Assembly (NCBI GenBank): GCA_022661535.1
Contig: JAKULF010000021.1
Span: 186,001 to 250,000 of the forward strand
Reading direction: 5' to 3'
DNA: 64,000 nucleotides
From: Eutypa lata
Taxonomy: Eukaryota > Ascomycota > Sordariomycetes > Xylariales > Diatrypaceae
Shown here: positions 10,567 to 21,045 of the stretch, in pieces
Layout: every line of letters starts with the position of its first letter
How positions within the stretch are numbered: the first letter of the stretch is position 1
The notes under the pieces: generated by a model
Database searches by the model: none
Seen by the model: only the letters and a program-made list of their open reading frames with translations
What the model was told of the DNA's origin: nothing
Position numbers and translations under genes: made by a program

Positions 10567-12310
10567 ATGTCGATCATTTCGATTAAAGGACAGAACCAGT
10601 AAGCCATTCTCACCAGCCCATCATCGTCCGCTTCTCTGACGTTGCTGCAGATCTGATATTGACAAGGACACTATCCACCAACTAGCTGCGAGTCTATCGG
10701 TGGAAATCACCAACACAGATGACGCAGATGACTACCTTGTTCTTCTAAGATCGCTAGAGTCAGTTCTTCAACATGTCAGAGAGGCACCGGATTATATCCA
10801 TCCCGAGCTCAGTCCACAACCTGTGGTTGGGTCTCGACAGTATTGGAAGCCACGCGATGAGGACAACCCGATGAACGCGTGGAACTTCCAATGTAATTTG
10901 GTATCGTCTAACCCGACGTCCGCATTATTAAAAGACCGCACCATAGCCATTAAGGACAACATTTCGGTTGGAGGTTTACCAACCACATTGGGAACGTTCA
11001 CCGAGATCCTGTCGCGCAATGGCTCTCTTCCCGTATCACCAATCGACGCTTCAGTGGTCAGCCGTATCTTGTCAGCTGGTGGCGTGATCAAGGGCTCCTC
11101 GACTTGCGAGAACCATTGCGCATCTCCATTGTCCTTTACGTCCGCCAGCGGCCCTGTGCACCACCCTCTGCTTCACGGGTACACAGCCGGTGGGAGCAGC
11201 AGTGGATCTTGCGCTCTTGTTGCCGCACATGCTCTGAGGCGGCAAGGGCTGGATCGACAATGGGGGGACACGGTTGAACTTGGAATTGGTAGCGACCAAG
11301 CTGGCTCGGTCAGGATTCCCGCTTCATACACTGGCATCTACGGACTAAAGCCAACGTTCGGTCTGGTGCCCTACACAGGAGCAGCATCCATGGCGTCCAT
11401 GATAGACCACCTGGGGCCCATTGCGCCCAATTTAGAAGATATCGCGACTTTATTGAAGGTCATGGCTGGGTTCGATGGCCTTGACCCACGAATGACGCCC
11501 GAATCACCACTAGTCAACCAAGTCAAGGACTATCCTCAGATTTTGGCAGATTTCAAAACTAGAACTCGAAGTTCCGGTACGCGACAACACACGCCGTTAA
11601 GGATTGGTTTTCTTACGGAATCCTTTGCCGTCGCTGGATTGAGCCCAGTGGTGTGTGACACCGTTCGGCTCGCAGCTAAATCTTTCGAGGCGGCAGGAGC
11701 CGAGGTTATAGACGTTTCTATCCCCCTCCATTCCGATGGGCCTATCATTTGGACTGCTTCCACTCGACCGTCGATGTCTGATTCCCTCTGCCAGGGTAAA
11801 ACCGGTGGTCATTTATCGTATTTGCCTCCGCATCTACAAGCGCAGTGGCCTCCAAGCCAACGAGCCTTTGACTTACAAGCATCGTCCAACCCCGCCCTCG
11901 TCAACATTATGTTGAGCGGTCAGTTTGCACATCGTCACTTCGGGCCGTGGCTAGAGGGGAAGGCACATCGCAAAGTTTTCGAACTCCGTTCGGCGTATGA
12001 TCAAGCGCTCGAGGAGGTGGACGTCTTGGTCACGCCTTGTGCTCCAACACTCGCCGTGCCACATCCGAACCCGCAGTCTAGAATCCTAGAGAAACTCGGC
12101 AGCTCTATTGGAGTCACGAGTAATACGTGCCCGTTCAACATCACGGGTCATCCAGCACTGAGCGTTCCTTGCGGATCCGCAGCGACTCCGGAGCATCCCG
12201 ATGTCCAACTCCCTATTGGGATGCAAATCATTGGAAGGAGGTGGGAAGATGAGACTATCCTTATGGCTGCATCATTATTTGAGGAAGGAAAGAGAGCTAC
12301 AACAATATGA
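10567..12310 (+). CDS. Amidase-signature family hydrolase
   Basis: Two exons (10567-10598 and 10651-12310, intron GTAAGC...GCAG) give 563 aa. The Ser-cisSer-Lys triad is visible: K112 in AIKDNIS, the cis-Ser in GGSSSGS (S193), and the nucleophile S230 in GSDQAGSVRIPAS, followed by GIYGLKPTFGLVP, the standard amidase-signature core. An insertion of about 11 residues separates the two Ser motifs compared with the mammalian FAAH spacing. Such enzymes hydrolyse carboxamides to acid and ammonia. With a CYP504-like arylacetate hydroxylase nearby, an arylacetamide is an attractive but unproven substrate. The small first exon was preferred because it gives a good ATG; otherwise the open frame would need a GTG start at 10700. 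Confidence 0.88.
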
Positions 12311-12417
12311 GTAGATACGAATAGAGCTTCACGGGGAGATTCCAGAATCCATAGAAGATTGCTTGAACTGAAACGTATGAACAAGGACCGCTATGTGACA
12401 AGTATCTCCCTATCTAC

Positions 12418-13437
12418 CTAATCTGCGTAGTCATTATGACATCGCAGAAATTCCTTTATCTGGTTGTCCATCCACTCATTATCTTGACGACTACTCCCAG
12501 ACCCCGCCAAATGACCCCAAATTGACGGTATAATCTCACATTTCGCATTTGTTAGCAATCGTGCCTCCTTCTCGCTAGCACTCCAATGGAAATACTGGTC
12601 CGTCTGGCATGGCATGAGAAGTACTGGAGCCGTCAGTTCTGACAATGCGACTTCCAATGATCCACCCCATTTAGGATTGCACTGTGAGATGTCGCCCCCT
12701 TGCCACATGCGCACCATCACTAGCAGATCCTCAGGGTCCCAATCTCGATAGTTGACATCCGTTATGACTTGATCCCATTCACTCAACGACTGGTATCCCA
12801 ACTCTTGATAAAGCTGTTCCTCGAACCACGAGACACTCGTCAGCCAAGCGGAGTACGCTTTGCCAAAGGCGCGAAGACCGCGGGGGGCCTCCAACTTCCC
12901 CACCTCTTTCCTCTCAGCGACGTAGTCAGCGGAGTTCTCTAGCGCAGTCTTCGGCCCCTCCAAGAATTGATAGTTGTGCCGGCTTGTTCGAGAAGAAGAA
13001 CAAATGATGACGGCGCTTTTGATCACCTGGGGATACAGGGCCATCCAGTGATAAGTGCATTGGCCTCCCATAGAGAAGCCCAGCATAACATCGACAGACG
13101 TGATGCTCAGACCTTGGGTAAGCAGACGATGCTGGGCGCGAACGCAGTCTCGGTAGTCGATTGTGGAGGGAAACCCCAGGGTATTGGACGGGCTGGACGA
13201 TTCACCATTTCCCAGCAGCGCGACCACAATAACCCTATAATCACGCAGCGCGCCTTGGGCAAAATTCAGCGTCGAACTAACCCTTCCGCGGAAGCATGTA
13301 GGAATCAAAGCTGTCTTTGTAGCGCTCCGGTTAAACTGCCGGTATGCCAAGCGAACATGACTTAGAATAGTACCGTCCTGGAATCGAAAGTTGGGTATGT
13401 CGAAGAATTCGATCGCGTCGTTCGTTGGGGCGGACAT
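12418..13437 (-). CDS. MetX-like alpha/beta hydrolase (homoserine acetyltransferase fold family)
   Basis: This single-exon gene encodes 339 aa. The nucleophile elbow GFSMGG places Ser122, the acid is Asp280 (TDQYF), and the base is His309 (WGHLAG), a complete alpha/beta-hydrolase triad in the order and spacing of the MetX family. True homoserine acetyltransferases and unrelated hydrolases or acyltransferases of secondary metabolism both belong here. The clustering with an amidase and a RidA protein argues against methionine synthesis. The start is the first ATG in frame with a good context (AAGATGTCC); the open frame extends further only through a TTG. The gene converges with the amidase gene and shares a divergent promoter with the RidA gene. 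Confidence 0.85.
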   Translation of the reverse strand: MSAPTNDAIEFFDIPNFRFQDGTILSHVRLAYRQFNRSATKTALIPTCFRGRVSSTLNFAQGALRDYRVIVVALLGNGESSSPSNTLGFPSTIDYRDCVRAQHRLLTQGLSITSVDVMLGFSMGGQCTYHWMALYPQVIKSAVIICSSSRTSRHNYQFLEGPKTALENSADYVAERKEVGKLEAPRGLRAFGKAYSAWLTSVSWFEEQLYQELGYQSLSEWDQVITDVNYRDWDPEDLLVMVRMWQGGDISQCNPKWGGSLEVALSELTAPVLLMPCQTDQYFHWSASEKEARLLTNAKCEIIPSIWGHLAGSGSSRQDNEWMDNQIKEFLRCHNDYAD

Positions 13438-13883
13438 CTTGATCTCGCAACTAGGGCTGGTTCTGGCAAACCCCCTCGCGTTCAGTTCAAGAGCCTCACG
13501 CAATGCGAAGGTTGACTGGCTTCATTATGGGTAATTAGTGCATAAACGAATATTTTACCCGTGAGCTTTGCTTCGGGGTCTCCGATGCGTGCTTTCGGGA
13601 GACCCGATCTGTGTCAAGCACATTACTTATGTAAAATATATCAAATGTTTTTGACGAGCAGCAACTCCGATAGCAGTACCGTAGAAGCAGCACACCCGTC
13701 CTTTTTGCAAATATTAAGAAAGCATATCTCTATTTAACGTTGAGGATCCATCGCGCAATCATTTGTCACTAAGCAATTAGGACTCACTTCCATCTGCTAT
13801 CGGAATCTAGAGCACTGATTTCGCATGAAGACTTGTCCCTGAAGAACATACATCCATCCACTCATTTACACCACCTACGCAAC
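13438..13883. other. Divergent promoter region, MetX-like / RidA
   Basis: This 446-bp region separates two divergent genes. It holds the operator-like site at 13574-13585 and a longer imperfect inverted repeat (13574-13606) built on it. Confidence 0.55.
13573..13586. promoter_or_regulatory. CGG-N5-CCGA, candidate cluster operator 4
   Basis: TCGGGGTCTCCGAT contains TCGG-N5-CCGA. It is followed 9 bp later by a TCGGG half-site, so the whole 13574-13606 stretch is also an imperfect inverted repeat. A third half-site also follows operator 2. Confidence 0.55.
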
Positions 13884-14342
13884 ATGTCTCCCAACGGCGA
13901 CGCTTTCCTGCTTGACCCGAACACCCCTCCCGGGCCAACGCGATACGCTCATGCGCGGATCGCGCCGGCCTCAGCCCATCGCACCATATACATCTCCGGG
14001 ATAGCGGCGGTGACCCCTGACGGGAAACTGGAAGGGGCGACAGAAAACGCGGACGGCACCTGGGACCTGGACATCCGGGAACAGACGGCCGCGGTGCTCC
14101 GGAGGATTGACGACATCATTCGCGGTGCTAGCAAGGGCAAGGGTGGCATCCACAATGTCATCGATGCGGTTGTCTACGTACTGGACATGAAGTCCCATTA
14201 CGCTGGCATGAACGAGGAGTGGAATAAGGTCTTCGCGGATCGCGTCAGTGCCCCGGCTCGGGCTACAGTCGGGGTTAAAGAGCTTCCAGACCCGCGCTTT
14301 ATCGTGGAGATCAAGGCTATTGCGGTCGTCGACTTCGAGTAA
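13884..14342 (+). CDS. RidA/YjgF family protein, 2-aminomuconate deaminase type
   Basis: This single-exon gene encodes 152 aa. The ATG in AACATGTCTCC was preferred over an ATG 51 bp upstream because the family N-terminus fits. TIYISGIAAV and the C-terminal PARATVGVKELPDP are RidA-fold hallmarks. The central YVLDMKSHYAGMNEEW is characteristic of the 2-aminomuconate deaminase-like branch and not of the housekeeping imine deaminase. Members remove ammonia from enamine/imine intermediates or from 2-aminomuconate in aminophenol and hydroxyanthranilate degradation. No ring-cleavage dioxygenase is visible in the window, so the upstream step is missing or encoded elsewhere. It is divergent from the MetX-like gene. 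Confidence 0.85.
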   Translation: MSPNGDAFLLDPNTPPGPTRYAHARIAPASAHRTIYISGIAAVTPDGKLEGATENADGTWDLDIREQTAAVLRRIDDIIRGASKGKGGIHNVIDAVVYVLDMKSHYAGMNEEWNKVFADRVSAPARATVGVKELPDPRFIVEIKAIAVVDFE

Positions 14343-14370
14343 CGCAACAACTGATCAACACCATACCCAA

Positions 14371-14390
14371 CTACCTACCTACCTACCTAC
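14371..14390. repeat. (CTAC)5 simple repeat
   Basis: Five tandem CTAC units lie in the 3' flank of the RidA gene. Confidence 0.9.
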
Positions 14391-14613
14391 TCATCCAGCC
14401 TCCAACCGAGTGGTAAATATTCGTAATGGACTGGCTAGCATCGCGGGCTATCTGTATCTGCCCCAGCTATCAAGGTTGAGTGATGGGATTGAATCTTGAT
14501 GTTGTATTGAGGGGGGTTCTAGTGGGTCACACTTAAGTATAACTACTTGCCTAGGCCAGTAATATAGCATATAGATAAGCTTAGCAAATCCCCCCGTTTG
14601 CCCCTCTATACAT

Positions 14614-14626
14614 GTCGGCACCTCCG
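14614..14626. promoter_or_regulatory. CGG-N5-CCG, candidate operator 5 in the regulator's own promoter
   Basis: GTCGGCACCTCCG keeps CGG-N5-CCG and the final T of the spacer shared by all five sites, but has C instead of A after CCG. It suggests autoregulation of the cluster factor. Confidence 0.5.
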
Positions 14627-14742
14627 CAACCACTTCCAGACTTTCTTGTACGTAACCTACCTACATGTATGTAGACTGACAGACTGGGTATGAGCGCATG
14701 CATTGCATTGCTTGCTCAATTGAAGAAAAAAAACGTCCCATT

Positions 14743-17064
14743 ATGGATACTCGACTTGTTACTGCTGTGGCTAGGACATCCTGTCAGCGCTGTCATAAAC
14801 GTAAGAAGAAGTGTGATAGAACCTTACCGCAGTGCGATAACTGTCGGACGGCCACTGTGCCCTGCAGCTTTCTGGACGACAACCAGCAGAGTGGCACCTA
14901 TCCAATTGCGTATGTACTTACCTAGTTAATCCAATACCCCCTTAATCATTGAATTGAATCCTACATAACAAACATGTTTAGATTAACAGGAAGATCTATC
15001 TATATAGCTTCGTGCAAGGGCTTGAGGACAGAATTCATCAGTTAGAAGGACGACTCGCATTGGCGCTAGAAGCCACACGCGATCCTCCTTCCGTCGCGCC
15101 AGAGCCATCACCGGATAATGGCGGTCATACCAGAGCTCAAAATATTGAAAGCTCGACGGAGTACGGCCCTTCTCGTGAGGCCCATGCAGGTGGCTACTCG
15201 CCCGTGTCCGTCCGTGGACAAACACACAAGTCCAATGAACAGGCGCCAGCCATCTCCATGGCCCGAGAACTGAGGATCCTCTCCTTAGAGGCGGCAGCAG
15301 AGCGACATCTTGGTTCTTCCTCGGGTCTGTCTTTCGCCAAGTTGACGCAGACCATACTCAAGCGCCTCACGCCAGATCGCGCGGATTTGGTCTTCGGAAC
15401 CTCCCAGGGGGACGACATACTGGGACAGATCGACTGGGACGCGCCGCCGGATTTCTTCCACCCCCTGCTGATGAACTATCCCGCCATAGCCGGGTTTGGG
15501 CCGACGCTGTTTGGCAATATGACTTTATCGAACATCATAGAGCCTTCTGGTTCCTTAGCAGATCTCGGTCTGCCTTCGAAACCACGCGCCGACCAGCTGG
15601 CGTCGTTCTACTTTGCGCATTCGCATACGCTGTATCCCATTATTAATCAGAGCGATTTCCTCGCCTTGCTGGATCACATCTACGAGCAGCCTTCGGATCC
15701 GTCCACTATGGACCCTATGTCCTTGTTTCGACTCTGGATGGTTCTGGCTATCGGCTCCTCGTCGCGTTGTTCGGTCTCGATGATCGAAGAGTCAGAGGCC
15801 TTACTGTATTATAACAAGGCGCTTGAATTTTTTGAACCCGCATTCGACTACGGCGATATGGTATGCCTCTTCTGCGTCTATTAGCTATGACATGGGTGCT
15901 AATGCAGCTTTCAGGTCGCTCTTGAGACCATTGTGCTTCAAGTATCCTTCTCATTTTTCAATCAACTTGGACCAAGTACATCGAACCCTCCATGGCTTTT
16001 TAGAGAATAACCATGTTGACAGTTTTTTAGATACTTGGTTTCTGGTTGGCACGGCAGCTCGTATGGCTCTCGGTATGGGCCTCCATACTGCCTCCGCATA
16101 CGAAAACCTCCCTTTCAACATTGCAAACCTGAGAAAGCGGATTTTCTTCTCCATTTACATGATGGATCGGTTAGTTGTCTCTCTACCCCGGATGATCTCA
16201 CGGGAAACCCTTCTGACATTTGTTTATTCCCGGCATGAAGTGTAATATCCATAGCACTTGGACGCCCGTTCGCGTTGCAGGATGATGACATAGAAATCGA
16301 GGTAAGATAATGAATCCGGTAGAGTTCTATCAACCCTTCCATATATAAACAATTTTCTCACTACTTACTTGTAACCACAGCCCTTTGTCGATGTCGACGA
16401 CGGGCAGACTGATCTCGGCGCGCATCCCCGGGATAGGTTAGAACCTTCCATGATGGCCATTCCGCGGCACATCCTAGACCTAAGAAGAATTGCTAGTAAG
16501 ATTAGCAGACAGGTCTATGGAAACCAAGCGGCCATTCGTGCCAATATCCCTCGCCGAGACGAAATTATACATTCTCTCCACAGAGAACTAATTGATTGGC
16601 GGCGTAACATGCCGTTCCCACTTCCTGACGTTCATCCCAGGGTACCTCATCTCAGCAGTAACTGGTACGATTTTAATTACTACACACACCTGGCTATGCT
16701 ATACCGGCCGTCGCCGTTGTTCCCCACCTTGGATCAAGTCATGGTCAAGAAGCTTGCAAATGCCGCCTCGATGTCCATCCATCAGGCCTACGCCATGCAC
16801 CGCCAAAAGCGGTTCGCCTACAACTGGTTGAACTTGCTTTCATTATTCACGGCAACCATTTCGCTGATCTATGCCTCGACCGTGCAACCACAGGCCCTCG
16901 TCAGTTATCTGCAGCAGGCTCAAGTCATTGATGATCTTGAGCTTGTGTTACAGCTGTTCGACAAATTGAACGGCAAGTTTTCGGGGGCTAAGAACATACA
17001 ATGCATCATTGATCGCGTCCTTCGAAGATACAAGGAGATGTGCAATACGGCGAGTGCGAGTTAA
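14743..17064 (+). CDS. Zn(II)2Cys6 transcription factor with fungal-specific TF domain; likely cluster regulator
   Basis: Six exons (14743-14909, 14990-15860, 15915-15975, 16031-16169, 16241-16301, 16381-17064) give 660 aa. The binuclear zinc cluster is at the N-terminus with Cys14, 17, 24, 31, 34 and 41 and a basic KRKKK after Cys17. A linker and dimerisation helix follow (VQGLEDRIHQLEGRL). The fungal_trans middle homology region starts near residue 220 (FYFAHSHTLYPIINQ), with QVSFSFFNQLGPNTWFLVG, ALGMGLH and IALGRPF recovered only after removing the three introns at 15861-16240. Factors of this class bind CGG triplets. Five promoters of the cluster, including its own, contain CGG-N5-CCG, so it is the natural candidate to bind them. 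Confidence 0.88.
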
Positions 17065-17550
17065 CTTGCGTGTGATTTTGTCGTGGTTTAATAGTCTGGA
17101 CTCTGGATGTGACTCTTATGCAATTCCCGGGCGTTGATCTTTGCTTGAAAACTGTTAGACGTTCAGTGAATTTGTTGTATCGGAGTTCCATGTTCAGTTG
17201 GCCAGTGTATTAGTACAATTAGGATGGAGCTGGACATTGACTAGAATGAAAACTGACCGCCCTTCCTTAATAAGTAAGCTGTCAAGTGTGCGATGATGTG
17301 CATTGAGTTGCCTACGCCGTGCCACTGCGGCACTTCCTGCAAGGTGGAGAATTTAGGCCCCTTTCTAGATGTTCTATAATCTGCTGCCCTATTGAGCCAT
17401 GCACTGAACATGCATTTTCATAGAAAAATCAATAGTTGGTTACACTTTGGGGTTGTCAATGGAGTCATAATTCTTCCGGCTGGCCCCCGGTATTATTAGC
17501 CTACTTATTCGGCAAAGAGGTGCTAGATAGGTGTTTGCAACATTTACATC
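17065..17550. other. Intergenic, no gene seen
   Basis: This is 3' flank of the regulator gene and AT-rich sequence without convincing coding signal. Confidence 0.4.
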
Positions 17551-18174
17551 TTGCAAGAGAATCTTTATTCCTACATATGTTTCTCTACATCTGACCTGCT
17601 TTCTCACATAGCGACATACCTCCCGATCTCTACCCTTCAATACTATCTAGCTTTTCGATCCAGTACTCCACTTGACCTGGGTGGCTGGCTTCTGAGCTTA
17701 TCACGTCTGATTTCCGACTTCCCGCGTCATGCTCCCACCTGTCTGAAATCTATGTACGATGAACTTCTAAAGCACAGCTCAACCCGATCCGTGGACTTAA
17801 AGGGGAAGACTAAAGAAGTCGCGAAGAAGTTTGAATTCGCTATTTGGATCGAATCAATAATCTGCTTCCAGTAGCTCTCAACGGGCTGGACTTGTAGGTG
17901 TTCTGATCAGCGACTCGAATACATTCATCGTATAACTGTCTGTACCGAACTAACACCGAAGGTGTATAATAGGCATATGAAGTCCGCCAATTGTGTCAAA
18001 CTTGCCGAGATTGGGAGTACAGCCCAAGAGACCGTAACAGGAGTGACAAATGTCCTAGGAAAAATCGAGTCGATTATTACGAGGCATGACACCTTACAAG
18101 CAGACCTCAAAGCATCCACCAACGCCTTGGCACGACAATTCAGGAGACATCCATGTCTAGGACAAACACCATAG
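17551..18174 (+). pseudogene. Probable relic of a fungal STAND/NLR-associated gene fragment
   Basis: Two open pieces (17551-17874 and 17962-18174) lie close together in different frames. The first contains FPRHAPTCLKSMYDELLKHS and KTKEVAKKFEFAIW. The second contains AQETVTGVTNVLGKIESI with a heptad-like pattern and Thr/Ala-rich helix. Both look like helical segments between fungal N-terminal effector-like domains and NACHT-type cores. There is no ATG-initiated full gene and no NTPase motif nearby. I therefore treat it as a decayed fragment; the family assignment is weak. Confidence 0.3.
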
Positions 18175-18912
18175 GCACATTTTCCTAGGCTTGTCACATA
18201 GAACAGGGTGAGTTTCGTAGGACTACGTCGTAGGCACCCTTGAATCGTATGTGAGAAACGCGGTAGCTAATTCTCTAGATCTTCATTCATTTCTTGTATT
18301 GCCGTCGATAGCCAATCCATGTATGACCAAGGGAACGCGTGTGTTGAAAGAGCAGTGGTTCCACTTCTCTTCCAGAAAGCTCCAAGTTTGCTTTTATAGT
18401 CGCCACGGAACGAAATATAAGCAAGTAGGCCTAAGAGAACATGTATCAACTTCACTAACTTGTTTGTGAGTATCTTCAGTATTAGGCATCATATTGCATC
18501 GACTTCGCGCTGGCCGCCATGCGGTACCAGAACCAAGGCCAAGTGTACATTGTCGAGCGCTTCTGTGCATATAGGATTGGATCAATAATTAAGAAGGAGA
18601 GAATAAGAAGTAGCTATTTCGTATTAAGAAAACCTGCTATCGAATGCGTGCCACCTCCACCATCAGTCTTGCCTTTCAAAGGGTTTTGGATAGTTGAACA
18701 TTGCTCCCACGTCGTGGCAGTGCTATTTGTACATGGTATCTCCATTGATACGGAAGATCATATTTTTGGTATGAAGTGTATCCATCCTTGACCACATTCC
18801 TGAAGGTATCTCTTCCAAACCCCTTGTTAACTCCACAGTCAATTAGAATATCCTACTAACCTTTAGGCTCATCAAGAGCAATGTCAGCAGTTGTTTCGCA
18901 CATTTATATCTG
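18175..18912. other. Intergenic, no gene seen
   Basis: Only short, mutually inconsistent open frames occur here, on both strands. Confidence 0.4.
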
Positions 18913-20364
18913 TCAGGCAATCGGTTCCGGCATCCTTGGTGGCGAGACAACATCCTCTATACTGAATGTGTCGGTTTTTTGTATCACCAGCTTCCCCGAC
19001 TCCGTATCACCCAGATGCTTGTAATTAGGCCAAGTGTTTTGATCGTTGCTCAAAGAATTGTTTGAGTCTTTCGTGCCCCTGATGGCAAAACTTTGGGTGT
19101 AAGATCGAAGACGGGACATAGATAGTTTGGCCCACTCTGGTAGATGGCGATCAAAAAATGCTGGAAAAAGTATTGCACAGGCACATATTATGCCAATATT
19201 GACCTCGAGAGTTCTGTTTTGTCATTAGAAATCGACGCCGTTACAATGTATCTGTGGAATCACTTACCCCCAAACCGTGATGTTAGAGATATTCCAAGTG
19301 GCATCGAAACTACTTGACAAGACTGGCGTCATGCCCAACCGAACAATACTTGCAACACAAACACTAGGAATGACCCGTTAACATACTAGGATACACTTGA
19401 CATGTTGAAGAGACAACTTACAATAAACCCGTACCAAATATCACTGCAAGTCTGAACTTTCGCTTTCGACCCATATTCAGGCGCCATAAGAGAGGTATAG
19501 GTAGGATGAGGATGTAAATGTCCGTAAGAAAGCTCGTGACTCCAGAGAAGTAGGGGAGGACTTTAGGATTGATGCAGTGACCATCTAGAGCCGAATTCCA
19601 TGAACGTGCCACTGGGGAGCACATGAATATCGTGCTGAATAGCAATCCTGTATTTAGACAAGCAACAAACACAATTCCCCCGTTGATAAAATATTTCGTG
19701 GTCGTCTGCGGTGAGAATATGCGGCGATATAGGAAGAGAAAGGTCAACTTGATACACGTAGCTAAGATCAAGTAGACCCAAGTGGCCATGGTATATATCT
19801 GGTCATAGATTGGGTTAATTAGGTAATATTCGCTTCTAAGCCACCAAAATATGAAAAAGGTCGTACCTTTAAAGCATCTATGATCCACGTAGCCGGTGTG
19901 TCCCATATATGACGCCCAATCCCCTTTGAATAAGCTGTACAAAAAATAATAAGCAACCTGGACATTACGTTAAGAGGATAATTTTATATAAGTGACGTAC
20001 CTTTAAACATCAAACCCGAGAATGTTACAGTCAAGGCCTATTAGTGTCGTTAGCATAGACTAGTCAGCACAATATAGGAAGATCTTGTTTACCCAAGAGA
20101 CAATGCAGAAGTCTGTTAGTTATTCAAGTAGGTAGTCAGCAAGATTTCAATTTGACCAAGTGGCGAACACTGACAGTCCTCGATACCCAGTTTACCACCG
20201 GCAAGACGCATACGCGTATACACTCGCACGCCTACCGAGAGCGTAGCTAGCGTAAGGCATACTGTATGAAGGGCTATATTCTGCTTCATCTGACTGAGAG
20301 GGTCGATGAGGTTTGATTCGACTCCCGATGGAGGGGGCATAGCCCCAAACCATCCAGTAGCCAT
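18913..20364 (-). CDS. SAT4/fungal-rhodopsin-domain integral membrane protein (PTH11-like)
   Basis: Seven exons (20364-20175, 20112-20093, 20037-20001, 19934-19867, 19798-19422, 19363-19268, 19213-18913) give 362 aa. The family hallmarks appear only with this splicing: GIEDYFCIVSW after TM1, KGIGRHIWDTPA in the loop after TM2, TKxS-like IKLTFLFLYRRIF in TM3, FTDIYIL-type LTDIYILILPIPLLW in TM5, FVCVASIVRL in TM6 and LEVNIGIICAC in TM7. The tail is cytosolic and polar. The protein is a seven-helix membrane protein of the large fungal SAT4 (Pfam PF20684) family; roles in sensing have been proposed for PTH11-like members. It lies between the two clusters and is divergent from the first terpenoid P450; membership in either cluster is uncertain. 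Confidence 0.85.
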
Positions 20365-21045
20365 AAGCGATGCGTGAGAATAACGAATAGATTTTGCTTA
20401 GAGGTTATACCTTCTCAAAGTGGTGTCTCCTTTATCGATTGGTGAGAATGGTTGAAGAGAACAGATTGATCTGACGCAACTACATGTTGATCGGATTTCT
20501 TGACAAATAAGTACAAAACGAAATCAGGCAGACTGTGTCGGGCTGAGAACGGTTGAAGGCTTTCAAACCCGCCCACGTTACATGAAGCACCGCCGTATGG
20601 CCGCCTTGTAGAGCAAGCGGTGCATGTAACTGCATATCATTCGCATCTTATTGGATGATATTAAACGCCTGTGTAAGTATGTACTGACACCCAACAGGTG
20701 CTTTTCCCAGTAATTTCCGGTTAAGTTCATCTTCTGACTACTAAGATCACACGGATAAAGCCTCCTATTTTGCTACTCGAATAACAAGATAATACGGTTA
20801 AATGAATGTAGTCCCATTACTACCCAAAGTACCCATTAAATATTTGCCTTGCATACAACATATGCAACCTCATATGTAGGTTGCCTTTATCCTAGACATG
20901 TTTGTTAATGTGGTGCCGATCCGACATTCCCAAGCAAGTTCACCTTTTCCCCAAACATCTCCAACCTGCTACTCGTTCTGCCCTTTTTTTCATTCCCAGA
21001 TCAAAGTCGACTGTATTGCACTTGCGAACGCTGGCTTGCGCCATT
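20365..21045. other. Divergent promoter region, SAT4-family / P450
   Basis: AT-rich sequence lies between two divergent genes. I looked for the CGG-N5-CCG motif of the first cluster and did not see it here. Confidence 0.45.

Larger units (their letters stand above)
14343..14742. other. Intergenic / promoter of the Zn(II)2Cys6 gene
   Basis: This gap contains a CTAC repeat (14371-14390) and a CGG-N5-CCG site (14615-14626), 117 bp before the regulator start. No gene was seen. Confidence 0.5.

Noticed and set aside
13438..13503. Upstream extension of the MetX-like protein by 22 residues
   Set aside because: The extension begins with TTG; the first ATG with good context is at 13437 and the family fit starts there.
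19418..19942. A 174-aa single-frame membrane protein
   Set aside because: Its first part is intron sequence read through; splicing gives the conserved KGIGRHIWD motif in another frame.
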